Positions 18,055-27,285 of a stretch of DNA of 64,000 nt are shown in pieces. Position 1 is the stretch's first letter. Each line of letters begins with the position of its first letter. Both the position numbers and the translations under genes were made by a program. The DNA comes from Treponema brennaborense DSM 12168. GTDB lineage: Bacteria > Spirochaetota > Spirochaetia > Treponematales > Treponemataceae. A model generated the notes under the pieces. It did no database searches. It saw nothing but the letters and a program-made list of their open reading frames with translations, and was not told where the DNA came from. The stretch spans positions 558,001 to 622,000 of the forward strand of contig NC_015500.1 of NCBI RefSeq assembly GCF_000212415.1. Direction: 5' to 3'.

Positions 18055-19083
18055 ATGGCTAGAATAACGATGCAGGATATTGCTGACGAGTTGGGAGTTT
18101 CCCGTATCAGCGTATGGAAAGTATTCAACAATGTCGACACTGTTTCTCCTGTGCTGAAAAGTCGTATACTTGATAAGGCCTCCGAACTCGGCTACGTCAA
18201 AGCTGCGCAGCTTGCCGAGTCCCGTTTGTGCGGCGGAGAAACGAACGTAGCCGTCGTTGTGAGCCGTCCCGAGTCTTCAACGTTTTGGTCGACGATAATA
18301 CACAGCATGGCGGAAACTTTTTCATGTGAAAAAGTCAATCTGCTTTACGTGTACGTTCCTTCCCGATATTCCGCGGATTTCGTGTTTCCGGAAATATTGC
18401 GGCATCATATGGTAGACGGAATCGTAGTGATCAACGTATATGATACGGAAATTCTCGATATGCTTAACGCGCTTCCCATGGCGAAAGTTTTTTTGGATAT
18501 CACGACGGATTATCCGTTTCTGCGTCTGAAAGGCGATCTCGTTTTACTTGAAGGAAAACAGACGGTAAAATTGATTACCGGAGATCTGATCCGAAACGGA
18601 TGTACCCGAATCGGTTTTATCGGAGACATAAAATACGCGCTGACCAATAAATTGCGCTACGAAGGCTATACCGCTGCCATAACGGAAGCCGGGCTGGTGT
18701 GCGAAAATGACTATCTTTTTTATGATAAAATAGGGATAAACGAATACTATGCGTCCATATCGGATTATTTGGATTCGGTAACTTCTTTTCCCGACGCGTA
18801 CGTGTGCGTTTCCGATTTCGTTGCGCATTTTATTTACCGCTATTTTCTTGAACACCCCCGAAGATTGAAAAATCCGCTCGTCGTTACCGGGTACGACGGC
18901 AGTTTTGAATATCCGGCCGTCGCCGATTCCATCACTACGGCCCGCGTCGATACTCGTAAAATCGGAAAACTGCTTGCCGATAGGATCTGCTACAGAATAA
19001 AAAATCCGTCCATGCCGAAAGAAATATCGTACGTTTTTCCGGAAGTCATACTGAAAGACAGTTGTCTGACGCCCGTCATCTGA
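18055..19083 (+). CDS. LacI-family transcriptional regulator of the sugar operon
   Basis: A 342-residue regulator. Residues 1-50 hold the LacI helix-turn-helix and hinge region (TMQDIADELGVSRISVWKVFNN...ILDKASELGYVK); the rest is a periplasmic-binding-like sensor with the usual two lobes (TNVAVVVSRPES..., NGCTRIGFIGDIKYALTNKLRYEGY, VVTGYDGSFEYPAVADSITTARVD). AAAGG lies upstream of the ATG. It precedes a sugar ABC importer and a GH38-like glycosidase on the same strand, so it probably regulates them in response to the imported glycan or a breakdown product. A separate promoter lies in the 229-base gap before the permease gene. Confidence 0.93.
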   Translation: MARITMQDIADELGVSRISVWKVFNNVDTVSPVLKSRILDKASELGYVKAAQLAESRLCGGETNVAVVVSRPESSTFWSTIIHSMAETFSCEKVNLLYVYVPSRYSADFVFPEILRHHMVDGIVVINVYDTEILDMLNALPMAKVFLDITTDYPFLRLKGDLVLLEGKQTVKLITGDLIRNGCTRIGFIGDIKYALTNKLRYEGYTAAITEAGLVCENDYLFYDKIGINEYYASISDYLDSVTSFPDAYVCVSDFVAHFIYRYFLEHPRRLKNPLVVTGYDGSFEYPAVADSITTARVDTRKIGKLLADRICYRIKNPSMPKEISYVFPEVILKDSCLTPVI

Positions 19084-19257
19084 GTTCCGGAATTATAAGA
19101 CACGGAAATCTCTTTTAATATCTCCTCCCGTTCGCACGTTTTCAGTCAATATGAATGCGCCTGATTCGGTGTATCCGTTCCGAATTCGCAAAAAAACTTC
19201 TGATTTTATAAAATGTTAAATTTAATATAAAAAAAAGTTTATTTTAATTAAATATTT

Positions 19258-19288
19258 TTGTTGCAAATTTAACAATGTGATATATACT
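19258..19288 (+). promoter_or_regulatory. Promoter and possible LacI-type operator of the sugar importer operon
   Basis: TTGCAA (19261-19266) and TATACT (19283-19288) are 16 bases apart. TTGTT (19258-19262) and AACAA (19271-19275) form an interrupted palindrome overlapping the -35, where a LacI-family repressor could bind. The flanking 19190-19260 is very AT-rich. Confidence 0.5.
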
Positions 19289-19312
19289 GAAAAGTGAAGG
19301 AGATTCTGCTGC

Positions 19313-20251
19313 ATGAAAAACAGGAAATCGCGCTGGACAAAAGACGATACGGAACTGACGTTTTTGTGCTTTCCGACGCTCGTTTGGTATTTTCTTTTCA
19401 GTTACCTTCCTATGTTCGGTATCGTTATCGCTTTTAAAAATTACCGGGTGTCGCCGGGGCACGGATTCATTTACAGTTTATTTCACAGTAAAACCGTGTG
19501 GTTCGATAATTTCAAATTTTTTATTACCAGTCCCGATTTTCCGATACTGTTGCGCAATACGTTCCTGTATAATTCTGCGTTTATCGTTCTCGGAATTATC
19601 ATTCCCGTAGCTTTGGCAATTATTCTGACCAATATCCATTCGGGTTTTAAAAGCAAATGTTATCAAACGCTTATGTTTTTTCCCCATTTTATGAGTTGGG
19701 TCGTCGTCAGCTATTTCGTATACGCGTTTTTGAGTCCCGATAAAGGCTTTTTGAATATGGTTTTGGCTGCTTCGGGAAAACAGACGATCAATTGGTACGC
19801 GGATGCGCGCTATTGGCCGGTCATTCTGATATTTATGAATTTATGGAAAACGACCGGATATACTATGGTCGTGTATCTTGCGGCGATAACCGGCGTGGAC
19901 GGAACGATGTATGAAGCCGCCGTAATCGACGGTGCGACGAAATGGCAGCAAACGAAGCGGATTACCATTCCGTCAATCCTGCCGATCATCATCATGATGT
20001 TCCTTTTGAATGTCGGTAAGATTTTCTATTCGGACTTCGGGCTTTTTTATCAGATTACGCAGCGGGTTCCGCAGCCGCTGTACGGCGTCGCTTCAACGTT
20101 CGACACGTACATTTACAATGCCATCCAATCCGGTATTCCGCTCGGACTGAATGCGGCGGCGACTTTCTTTCAATCGATTGCCTGTTGTATTACCGTTATG
20201 CTCGCCAACGCGGTCGTCAAGCGTATCGATCCCGACAGTGCGATAATTTGA
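19313..20251 (+). CDS. Carbohydrate ABC transporter permease (LplB/MalF-like)
   Basis: A 312-residue inner-membrane permease with six hydrophobic helices. The first starts at FLCFPTLVWYFLFSYLPMFGI, and the EAA loop that contacts the ATPase reads YEAAVIDGATKWQQTKRITIPSILPI. This matches the LplB subgroup of MalF-type permeases, which pair with an LplC-type partner and a large binding protein, as here. AAGGAG lies about 13 bases before the ATG. The gene stops 12 bases before the next permease, so the two are translated together. No ATP-binding subunit is in the window; importers of this type commonly share an MsmK-like ATPase encoded elsewhere. Confidence 0.92.
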   Translation: MKNRKSRWTKDDTELTFLCFPTLVWYFLFSYLPMFGIVIAFKNYRVSPGHGFIYSLFHSKTVWFDNFKFFITSPDFPILLRNTFLYNSAFIVLGIIIPVALAIILTNIHSGFKSKCYQTLMFFPHFMSWVVVSYFVYAFLSPDKGFLNMVLAASGKQTINWYADARYWPVILIFMNLWKTTGYTMVVYLAAITGVDGTMYEAAVIDGATKWQQTKRITIPSILPIIIMMFLLNVGKIFYSDFGLFYQITQRVPQPLYGVASTFDTYIYNAIQSGIPLGLNAAATFFQSIACCITVMLANAVVKRIDPDSAII

Positions 20252-20263
20252 GTGAGGTTCCGT

Positions 20264-21178
20264 ATGCAAAAAAAGCTTTCCGTCTATGAATATAACAGTA
20301 TAAGCAAACCGGTCGATTTTCTGTACAATGTGATTCTGTCGCTGTGTGCGCTGATATGCATCGTTCCGGTGATTTTCGTATTCATGATAAGCATCACCGG
20401 CAACGACAGCCTGATGAGAAACGGGTACCAGTTCATACCGTCGTCGGTATCGCCCGAAGCGTATCTGTTCCTTTGGAATGAAAAAAGTACCATTGCGCAC
20501 TCCTTTTTGATTTCGGTTCTCGTTACCGGCAGCGGCTGCGTGATCGGCCTTGTGCTCACTACGACGATGGGCTACGTCATGAGCCGCCCCGCTTACCGTC
20601 TGAAGAAGTTCGTTATGTGGGTCGTGTTTATCCCCATGATATTCAACGGCGGCATGTTTTCATCGTACGTCGTCAATACGCAGTTGCTGCATTTGCGGAA
20701 TTCGATTTGGGCTTTGATTCTTCCGATCGCCGTTTCGTCTTTCAACGTGATCATTGCCCGGACGTTTTTCAGAACCGGCATTCCCGATTCCCTTATCGAA
20801 TCGGCGAAACTCGACGGAGCCAGTCAGCTTTCGATTTTTACCCGAATCGTTTTACCCGTTTCGACGCCGCTTTTGGCGACTATCGGTATTTTTCTGGCGT
20901 TCGGATATTGGAACGATTGGTTTTTATCAAGTTTGTATATCAACGATACGTCGCTTATTTCACTGCAGGCATTGCTGGACAACATACTTAAAAATATCCA
21001 GTTTATTACCAATAATCCGTCTATCGGCGTCTCTTTGGAACAATACCGGGCAAATATGCCGACCGAGTCGGTGCGTATGGCGATCGCCGTCGTAATCGTC
21101 GTGCCGATTGCGTGCGCGTATCCTTTTTTTCAGCGTTATTTTATAAAAGGTCTCACCGTCGGTGCGATAAAAGGTTGA
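20264..21178 (+). CDS. Carbohydrate ABC transporter permease (LplC/YtcP-like, MalG type)
   Basis: A 304-residue second permease with six membrane helices. The EAA loop reads IESAKLDGASQLSIFTRIVLPVSTPLLATI, and the C-terminus (FQRYFIKGLTVGAIKG) has the 'F-x-KGLxxGAxKG' ending typical of MalG/YtcP permeases. The ATG at 20264 has GTGAGG six bases upstream, overlapping the stop region of the first permease; an in-frame GTG at 20252 is too early for this site. The gene forms the membrane core of the importer with 19313-20251 and is followed, after a short GTTCC/GGAAC hairpin, by the binding protein. Confidence 0.92.
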   Translation: MQKKLSVYEYNSISKPVDFLYNVILSLCALICIVPVIFVFMISITGNDSLMRNGYQFIPSSVSPEAYLFLWNEKSTIAHSFLISVLVTGSGCVIGLVLTTTMGYVMSRPAYRLKKFVMWVVFIPMIFNGGMFSSYVVNTQLLHLRNSIWALILPIAVSSFNVIIARTFFRTGIPDSLIESAKLDGASQLSIFTRIVLPVSTPLLATIGIFLAFGYWNDWFLSSLYINDTSLISLQALLDNILKNIQFITNNPSIGVSLEQYRANMPTESVRMAIAVVIVVPIACAYPFFQRYFIKGLTVGAIKG

Positions 21179-21217
21179 TGGGTTCCGTCGGGAACTTAAA
21201 ATACACAGGAGGTATAC

Positions 21218-22639
21218 ATGAAAAAGGTTTTGAGGACTTGCGCAGCCTTTCTTTGCGCGGCACTGATTGCTGCCGCCGTTTTTGCGGCGGGAGGAAAAGA
21301 CTCCGGCAGCGGCAACGGCGCCGTTCCCACCGTGAAATGGGTTTTGATCGGAAACGGAATGCCTGACAATTACGACGCGTGGATCGCTTCCGTGAATACC
21401 TATCTTGAGCGGAAACTCGGCTGCCGTCTTGCGGTTGAAGTGATTTCATGGGGAAACTGGAACACCAGAAGAAACGTCATTATCAACACGAACGAACCGT
21501 TCGATATCATTTTTACGGATGAAAATACGTTCGTAAAGGACGTCGCGCTCGGTGCGTACGCGGATTTGACCCCGTATTTGGAACAGCGGCGCGCCCTGAC
21601 AGATTTCATTCCGGCCGACTATTTCCGCGCGACGACGATAAAAGGCAAAGTATACGGTATTCCGACGTATAAAGATTCTTCGGCAACCTATTATTTCGTC
21701 TGGGACAAAGCGATTACCGACAAATACGGCGTTCCGTATGAAACCCTCGACACGCTTGAGAAAATTGAACCGTACGCGGAAAAAATTCGCGCCGGTGAAG
21801 GAAAACCCGTGCGCATTTTGGCGAACGACGCACCTACCATTTTCTGGTACGACCCGATCGGAACGGGACTGACCGCGATGGGCGTTGACATTCACGACAA
21901 GACGCGGACGGTCGTACCCGTGTTCGAGCAGGCCGATGTGATGAATCATCTGCGGACGCTGCATCGCTGGTACAAAAAGGGGCTGGTCAATGCCGACGCG
22001 GCGACGCTCCCCGAAGCGCCGCAATATATGCCGTTAAAAGTCGCTCAGGGCTGGCCGTTCGCCGCCGTAACGACCTGGGGACCGCAAATGGGATGCGAAG
22101 CAGTCGTCTGCCAGTACGGTGAAACCATTTTGTCCAATTCGACGGTTCTGGGTTCCGTAAACGCCATCAGCGCGTCGAGCAAACATATCGATAAAGCGCT
22201 TGCCGTTCTTGAACTTGCAAATACCGACACCCGTTTCCGCGACATGCTCTATTACGGACTTGAAGGTACGGATTTTACGTATACGGACGATAAAAAAGTC
22301 CACAAAATCAACAACAGTTGGCCGATTCCCGGTTACTGTCAGGCGTCGTTTTTTACCGTAAGCCAGCAGGATACCGAAACGTACAATCAGTGGGATGAAG
22401 TGCGGAAACTGAACGAACAGGCAATACCGTCGGCAATGCTCGGATTTTCCATGGATATCACGCCGGTCGAAAACCAAGTTATCAACTGTAAGAATATCTG
22501 GATGAAATATAAACAGCAGCTTTTGACCGGCGCCGTCGACCCGGACGTATACGTTCCGCAGATGATGAAAGAAATGCGGAACGCCGGCTTCGACCGGATT
22601 ATCAGCGAAGCGCAAAAACAGATCAAGGCGTATTTCTGA
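21218..22639 (+). CDS. Extracellular solute (carbohydrate)-binding protein of the ABC importer
   Basis: A 473-residue exported binding protein. The first 23 residues are a signal peptide (basic MKKVLRT, hydrophobic core, AVFAAG cleavage region) without a lipobox cysteine. The mature protein has the layout of large family-1-like sugar-binding proteins found with LplB/LplC permeases: a first lobe starting VKWVLIGNG and long inserts such as GVPYETLDTLEKIEPYAEKIRAGEG. The ligand is not evident; the downstream GH38-like enzyme suggests a mannose- or aminosugar-containing glycan. AGGAGG precedes the ATG. A strong hairpin (22661-22679) after the stop probably protects the binding-protein message so it is made in excess of the permeases. 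Confidence 0.9.
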   Translation: MKKVLRTCAAFLCAALIAAAVFAAGGKDSGSGNGAVPTVKWVLIGNGMPDNYDAWIASVNTYLERKLGCRLAVEVISWGNWNTRRNVIINTNEPFDIIFTDENTFVKDVALGAYADLTPYLEQRRALTDFIPADYFRATTIKGKVYGIPTYKDSSATYYFVWDKAITDKYGVPYETLDTLEKIEPYAEKIRAGEGKPVRILANDAPTIFWYDPIGTGLTAMGVDIHDKTRTVVPVFEQADVMNHLRTLHRWYKKGLVNADAATLPEAPQYMPLKVAQGWPFAAVTTWGPQMGCEAVVCQYGETILSNSTVLGSVNAISASSKHIDKALAVLELANTDTRFRDMLYYGLEGTDFTYTDDKKVHKINNSWPIPGYCQASFFTVSQQDTETYNQWDEVRKLNEQAIPSAMLGFSMDITPVENQVINCKNIWMKYKQQLLTGAVDPDVYVPQMMKEMRNAGFDRIISEAQKQIKAYF

Positions 22640-22660
22640 TTCGTGCGGAACGTTGCATAT

Positions 22661-22679
22661 CCCGCCGGTCTGCGGCGGG
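22661..22679 (+). other. Intercistronic hairpin after the binding-protein gene
   Basis: CCCGCCG-GTCTG-CGGCGGG, a perfect seven-pair GC stem with no following T-run. It fits an RNA-stabilising or partial-termination element between the binding protein and the glycosidase. Confidence 0.6.
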
Positions 22680-22739
22680 GTATGCCGATTCGATCGTGCG
22701 GGGCAAAAAATAATTTCCGGTAAAAAGGCGGAATCTCTT

Positions 22740-25097
22740 ATGGTAAAGAACATATATTTGGTACATCACAGTCACACGGATATCGGCTACACCGATTATC
22801 AGGAAAAAATCGTTTTCAACCACGTTGCGTTTATCCGCGATTTGCCGAATACCGTGAACGATGATTTCAAGTGGAACTGTGAAACGCTGTTCTGCGTTGA
22901 ACGGTTTCTGAAAGAAGCGGATGAAAACGAAAAAAAAGAATTCTTCAGGCTGGTCAAAGAAGATAAAATCGGACTTTCCGCTACGTATCTGAATTTTACC
23001 GATTTGGCGGACGTTCCCCATCTGACGGCCAGAGTCCGCCGCATACTGTCCGAACTTGCGGAAAACGGCGTTACGGTACGCACGGCGATGTTCTGCGACA
23101 TCAACGGAATCTCTTTGGGCTCATTGGACAGTTACCTTGATTCGGGAATCGAGTTTCTGTTCACGAACGTGCATTGTCATCACGGCATGTATCCGCTTTT
23201 CCGGAATCAGCAGCCGTTTTTTTGGAAGAGCATGAAAAGCGGCCGTTCCCTGCTCGTATGGAACGGCGAACATTATAATTTGGGCAACGCGCTCGGTTTT
23301 ACCTGTACGAAACGGGCGAATTTCATGACCGAAAACTATTTCGGTTCGCGGCATTTCGATGACGCCGTAAAAAACTGCACTGCAAACGTAAAACGGTATA
23401 TCGCCGAATTGGAAGAATCCGGATACGACAAAGATTTTCTTATTTCCGCCGTTTCCGGTGTTTTTTCGGATAACGCTCCGCCGAATCCCGAAATCGCCGC
23501 CATCGCCAAGGGCGTTGAAACCGAATTGGGAACCGGTTTTTCCGTAAAAATGGTTACGCTCGCCCAACTGTATTCGCTGATACAAGACGACTGCCGGAAC
23601 GCGCCGGTTTATACAGGCGATTTTACCGATTGGTGGAGCTTCGGCGTCGGCTCGAACCCGTACGCAACCAAGCACTATCTTGAGGCGGTGCGGACGCAGC
23701 GGAAAGCCGAACTTTTCGGAGCGGAAGGCGTCCTTTCTCCGGCGCTGAACGACGCCTACGTCGACAACGCGCTTTTATACGCGGAACACACGTTCGGCCA
23801 TTCCGCCACCGTTACGGATCCGTCCGAAACGATGGTGCAGAATCTGGAATTCAGAAAAAGCAGCTACGCTTCGCGCGCTAACGAAGCCGCCAATATGAAT
23901 CTGCTGCGGGTGTACGGAAGTTTGCACGACAGCTGCACGTATTATGACCGGGACGGCCGTATCCGCGTACTGCATAAAGGCAACGGCGGGCTCGTGCCGA
24001 TTTCGTTTTATATCGAGTGCTGGCCGTACGAACTGTTTGAAGTTGTCGATGAACGAACCGGACGAAAAATGGAAACGCAAGTTTCAAAACATCCGCGCGG
24101 CGCACTCGTATCCTTTTACGACACCTTTGCACACGGGGAAGAAAAACGCTATCGGTATGCGGAAATTCCTCTGCCAGCCGTGCAAATCAACACCCGGCAC
24201 GCATACTGCGGTTCGGAACGGGTAAGGGATATCGTCAACGAATACGATCCGGTTACGTATACGCTGCCGTATCAGATAGACAGCCCGTATTTTCGCATCA
24301 CTTTTTCCGTCGGCGGCGGAATCACCGGCGTTTACGACCGTGTACACGACAGGGAATTGCTTTCGGACGGAGACTATGCGCTTTTTAATCCGGTATACGA
24401 AGTAACGGAAGGCGAAACGGATTTGTACGAACAACGGCGGCTTCTCGGCCGGAACATTCGCGGGCTCCGGTCAAAACGGTACACCGCCGTCGTAACCGGT
24501 GTTACGGAAGTCGAACGGGGAGCGGTTTTTAACAAAACGGTTCTTTCGATGGAACTGTACGGTCTGAAAAAACTCGATATGGTGTTGAAACTGTACACGA
24601 ACATTCCCAAAATCGAGGTAACCTTGAAAGTGTACAAAAATTTGTGTCTCGACGCGGAATCCCTGTTTTTGCCGCTTACGTTGCGCCAAATGAAGTCGCT
24701 GTATTTTAATAAAGGCGGAGCGTATTTCCGTCCCGGAGTCGAACAGATTCCGGGCAGCTGTATGGAATATTATCTGCTGACCGACGGCTTGGTTTACGAA
24801 GCTGCCGATACGAAATACGCGATCGGCCTGCCGGACGCTCCGCTGGTTTATACCGGTGAAATGAAACATCACCCGGTCAGACTTTGCCGGAACCTCCCGG
24901 AAGATAACCTGCGGCCGCTTTATTCGTGGATCATGAACAACAATTGGGAAACCAATTTTCCGCTTTCGCTGGCGGGCATTACGGAGTTCCGGTATACGCT
25001 CACTCAGTGCGACGCGGCGCTGCCGGACGTTTTTGCGTATCTGAACACGGATTCTCTTGAAACGGCGGTGATAATGGAAAAAAATCAGCGCGGGTAA
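22740..25097 (+). CDS. Glycoside hydrolase family 38-like protein (alpha-mannosidase type)
   Basis: A 785-residue cytoplasmic protein without a signal peptide. The N-terminus (YLVHHSHTDIGYTD) is the GH38 zinc motif in which His and Asp bind the metal; further landmarks are TAMFCDINGISLG, the conserved barrel region to about residue 330, and a C-terminal beta-sandwich half. Family members are mostly alpha-mannosidases, but this one is divergent (DIGYTD instead of DPGW), so it could act on another linkage. The ATG at 22740 follows AAGGCGG; a longer frame from 22653 lacks support and would span the hairpin. As last gene of the importer operon it probably degrades the imported oligosaccharide. 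Confidence 0.78.
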   Translation: MVKNIYLVHHSHTDIGYTDYQEKIVFNHVAFIRDLPNTVNDDFKWNCETLFCVERFLKEADENEKKEFFRLVKEDKIGLSATYLNFTDLADVPHLTARVRRILSELAENGVTVRTAMFCDINGISLGSLDSYLDSGIEFLFTNVHCHHGMYPLFRNQQPFFWKSMKSGRSLLVWNGEHYNLGNALGFTCTKRANFMTENYFGSRHFDDAVKNCTANVKRYIAELEESGYDKDFLISAVSGVFSDNAPPNPEIAAIAKGVETELGTGFSVKMVTLAQLYSLIQDDCRNAPVYTGDFTDWWSFGVGSNPYATKHYLEAVRTQRKAELFGAEGVLSPALNDAYVDNALLYAEHTFGHSATVTDPSETMVQNLEFRKSSYASRANEAANMNLLRVYGSLHDSCTYYDRDGRIRVLHKGNGGLVPISFYIECWPYELFEVVDERTGRKMETQVSKHPRGALVSFYDTFAHGEEKRYRYAEIPLPAVQINTRHAYCGSERVRDIVNEYDPVTYTLPYQIDSPYFRITFSVGGGITGVYDRVHDRELLSDGDYALFNPVYEVTEGETDLYEQRRLLGRNIRGLRSKRYTAVVTGVTEVERGAVFNKTVLSMELYGLKKLDMVLKLYTNIPKIEVTLKVYKNLCLDAESLFLPLTLRQMKSLYFNKGGAYFRPGVEQIPGSCMEYYLLTDGLVYEAADTKYAIGLPDAPLVYTGEMKHHPVRLCRNLPEDNLRPLYSWIMNNNWETNFPLSLAGITEFRYTLTQCDAALPDVFAYLNTDSLETAVIMEKNQRG

Positions 25098-25200
25098 CAG
25101 CGCCGCCCGTTACGCTATCGGCCGCTGACGCTCTGCCGTCAGGGCTGATAAGCCGCTGACGCTCTGCCGTCAGGGCTGATAAGCCGCTGACGCTCTGCCG
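25098..25200. repeat. 50-bp dispersed repeat (copy B) extended into a 31-bp tandem array
   Basis: Bases 25098-25147 match 17719-17768. The hairpin CTGACG-CTCTGC-CGTCAG then repeats with a 31-bp period at 25125, 25156 and 25187, the last truncated just before the ribosome binding site of the ABC exporter. There are no varied spacers, so it is not a CRISPR. Confidence 0.75.
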
Positions 25201-25222
25201 AATAAAAAAGGATGCGCCGAAA

Positions 25223-27001
25223 ATGCAAAAGCAGTCGTCCGCCGAATATCAGTTCAATGTGCGGAAACCGTTGGCGACAATCGTTTCCCTGTTGGCACGG
25301 GAAAAAAAGAATTTAATCCCCGCCGGATTGTTTTTTATAATAAAAAACAGTCCGTCATGGGGATTTCCGATTATAACGGCCCATATCATAAACGCAGTTA
25401 CGTATATATTGCAAAATCCGGCAGATAAAACCCGCTGGATGCACAGCATTATCGTTAATTTGTGCGTGTTCGCGGCACTGGCCGTTCAGAATATACCAAG
25501 CCATACGGCATTCGTGTATTTTTTGGCAAAAGGGATCCGCAGCATTGAAGCCGACATGCGTTTGTCGATTATCAGACGCTTACAGCAGTTGTCGGTGTCT
25601 TTTCAGGATAAAACGCCTTCCGGTGTGATTCAGTCCAAAATTTTGCGCGATGTGGAATCCATCCGCAACGTCATCATGGTGCTGATGAATAACTACCTTT
25701 CGGCCATAACTTCCTGCATTCTGGCGTTCGTTATGACGCTGCAAAAAGTTCCGATCATGGCAGTTTTATATTCGGTTACGATACCGCTCGTATGGCTGCT
25801 GATGAAAATCTTCCGGCGGCGGGTTAACGAATCCAATTCCCGGCTCCGGCACGATATGGAACAAATGAACGCCGATGTTGCAGAAATGATAGCTATGCTG
25901 CCCGTCTCAAAGGCTCACGGAGTTGAAGATTCCGAGATACGTAAAATGTCGCAGGAATTCGGAATCATATTTCGGAACGGATTGAAATTGGATACCATAA
26001 GCGCCGTGTTCGGTTCCGCGAATTGGGTCGCTTTTCAGTTGTTGCAGGCCGGCTGCCTTCTGTTTACCATTCCGCTGGCATTGAACGGCGTTATCGATAC
26101 GGGAGACATCATTTTGTATCAAGGATTTTTCAGTTTGGTCCTGGGATCCGTAACCGCCGTTATCAATACGTATCCGGACATGCTGCGCGGAATGGAAGCC
26201 GTGCGTTCAATCGGAGAAATCCTGGATTCAAAGGAACTTGATTACAATGAAGGAAAAACGCGCCTTGCGGACGTATCCGGCTGCGTCAGTTTTAATAATA
26301 TCCGGTTTTCCTATTCTGCGGAAAAAGGAATCGCCTTAAAGGATGTGAATTTTTCCGTAAAACAAGGCGAAAACGTTGCATTCGTCGGCGAATCCGGCTC
26401 GGGAAAATCTACGGTTATTCAGCTCATCTTGGGCTTACGCCATCCGCAGCGCGGTACGGTAACCGTCGACGGACACGATTTGACGCAGATAGATTTACGT
26501 TCGTATCGTCAGCGGATTTCTATCGTACCGCAAACGGTCGTCCTTTTTTCGGGTACTATTGCAGATAATATCAGCTACGGATTACCGCACGTTTCTTTCA
26601 GCCGGCTCAAGGAAGCCGCCGAAGCCGCCAATGCGCTGGAATTTATTGAAAAACTCCCGCACGGATTTGATACGATTATCGACGGAACGGGAAATTCCCT
26701 CTCCGGCGGTCAGCGGCAGCGAATCGCGATAGCCCGGGCTTTCATTCGGGATCCCCGTATTCTGATTCTTGATGAAGCAACGAGTGCGCTCGACGCTTCA
26801 TCGGAACAACTCGTGCAGTCAGCCGTGGATACGCTGATAAAAAACCGTACCTGCTTTATCGTTGCACACCGGTTATCCACCGTACGCCGTGCGGATCGGA
26901 TATTCGTTATGAAAGCAGGCCGCATCGTTGAAGAAGGGGCGTATGATCACCTGCTTCAGGCGGGCGGGGAATTTACCCGTCTCCATTCTCTGCAATCGTA
27001 A
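25223..27001 (+). CDS. ABC exporter, fused membrane and ATPase domains
   Basis: A 592-residue half-transporter. Residues 1-320 contain a type-IV exporter membrane domain with about six helices; residues 345-592 the ATPase with Walker A GESGSGKST, Q-loop IVPQTVV, signature LSGGQRQRIAIARA, Walker B ILILDEATSALD and switch His in VAHRLST. It would work as a homodimer exporting a lipid, peptide or drug; substrate not predictable. AAGGA precedes the ATG. It stands alone between two repeat families that are adjacent elsewhere in the window (17719-17907), suggesting insertion of this gene into a duplicated intergenic module. A terminator follows at 27033. Confidence 0.92.
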   Translation: MQKQSSAEYQFNVRKPLATIVSLLAREKKNLIPAGLFFIIKNSPSWGFPIITAHIINAVTYILQNPADKTRWMHSIIVNLCVFAALAVQNIPSHTAFVYFLAKGIRSIEADMRLSIIRRLQQLSVSFQDKTPSGVIQSKILRDVESIRNVIMVLMNNYLSAITSCILAFVMTLQKVPIMAVLYSVTIPLVWLLMKIFRRRVNESNSRLRHDMEQMNADVAEMIAMLPVSKAHGVEDSEIRKMSQEFGIIFRNGLKLDTISAVFGSANWVAFQLLQAGCLLFTIPLALNGVIDTGDIILYQGFFSLVLGSVTAVINTYPDMLRGMEAVRSIGEILDSKELDYNEGKTRLADVSGCVSFNNIRFSYSAEKGIALKDVNFSVKQGENVAFVGESGSGKSTVIQLILGLRHPQRGTVTVDGHDLTQIDLRSYRQRISIVPQTVVLFSGTIADNISYGLPHVSFSRLKEAAEAANALEFIEKLPHGFDTIIDGTGNSLSGGQRQRIAIARAFIRDPRILILDEATSALDASSEQLVQSAVDTLIKNRTCFIVAHRLSTVRRADRIFVMKAGRIVEEGAYDHLLQAGGEFTRLHSLQS

Positions 27002-27032
27002 TCCTCGCGGCCGCCCCCTGCGCGTATTCGGC

Positions 27033-27053
27033 AAAAGGCGGATGCGCCTTTTT
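27033..27053 (+). terminator. Rho-independent terminator after the ABC exporter
   Basis: AAAAGGCG-GATG-CGCCTTTT forms a perfect eight-pair stem with a four-base loop and ends in a T-run. Confidence 0.8.
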
Positions 27054-27105
27054 CGGGCGTTGCGCTCGGAACCCGGCAATCCTTCTTTAACCCCGAACGG
27101 CGGGC

Positions 27106-27148
27106 GTTCCGGCCGGTTTTCCTCGCGCCGCGTGCTTCAGGGTTCCGG
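27106..27148. repeat. 43-bp dispersed repeat (copy B)
   Basis: Differs from 17865-17907 at one position. It lies between two hairpin terminators downstream of the ABC exporter. Confidence 0.75.
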
Positions 27149-27164
27149 CGTTCGCCTCCATTAT

Positions 27165-27195
27165 AAAACGCCCGCCGCTTTGCGCCGGGCGTTTT
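27165..27195. terminator. Hairpin, possible bidirectional terminator
   Basis: AAAACGCCCG and CGGGCGTTTT are perfect ten-base arms around an eleven-base loop. The A/T ends make it usable from either side, although the T-run is only four bases. Confidence 0.6.
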
Positions 27196-27285
27196 ACAAC
27201 GCTCCGCGCCCTTTCGCCCGCTAACGCTCCGCATATCGCCGCGTCCTTGCCCAGCGCTTCCCCCTCGTGTTATAGTGGTGTCATT

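Noticed and set aside
25125-25200. Regular 31-bp repeats resembling a CRISPR array
   Set aside because: Units are contiguous with no unique spacers, only 2.5 copies, and no cas genes are near.
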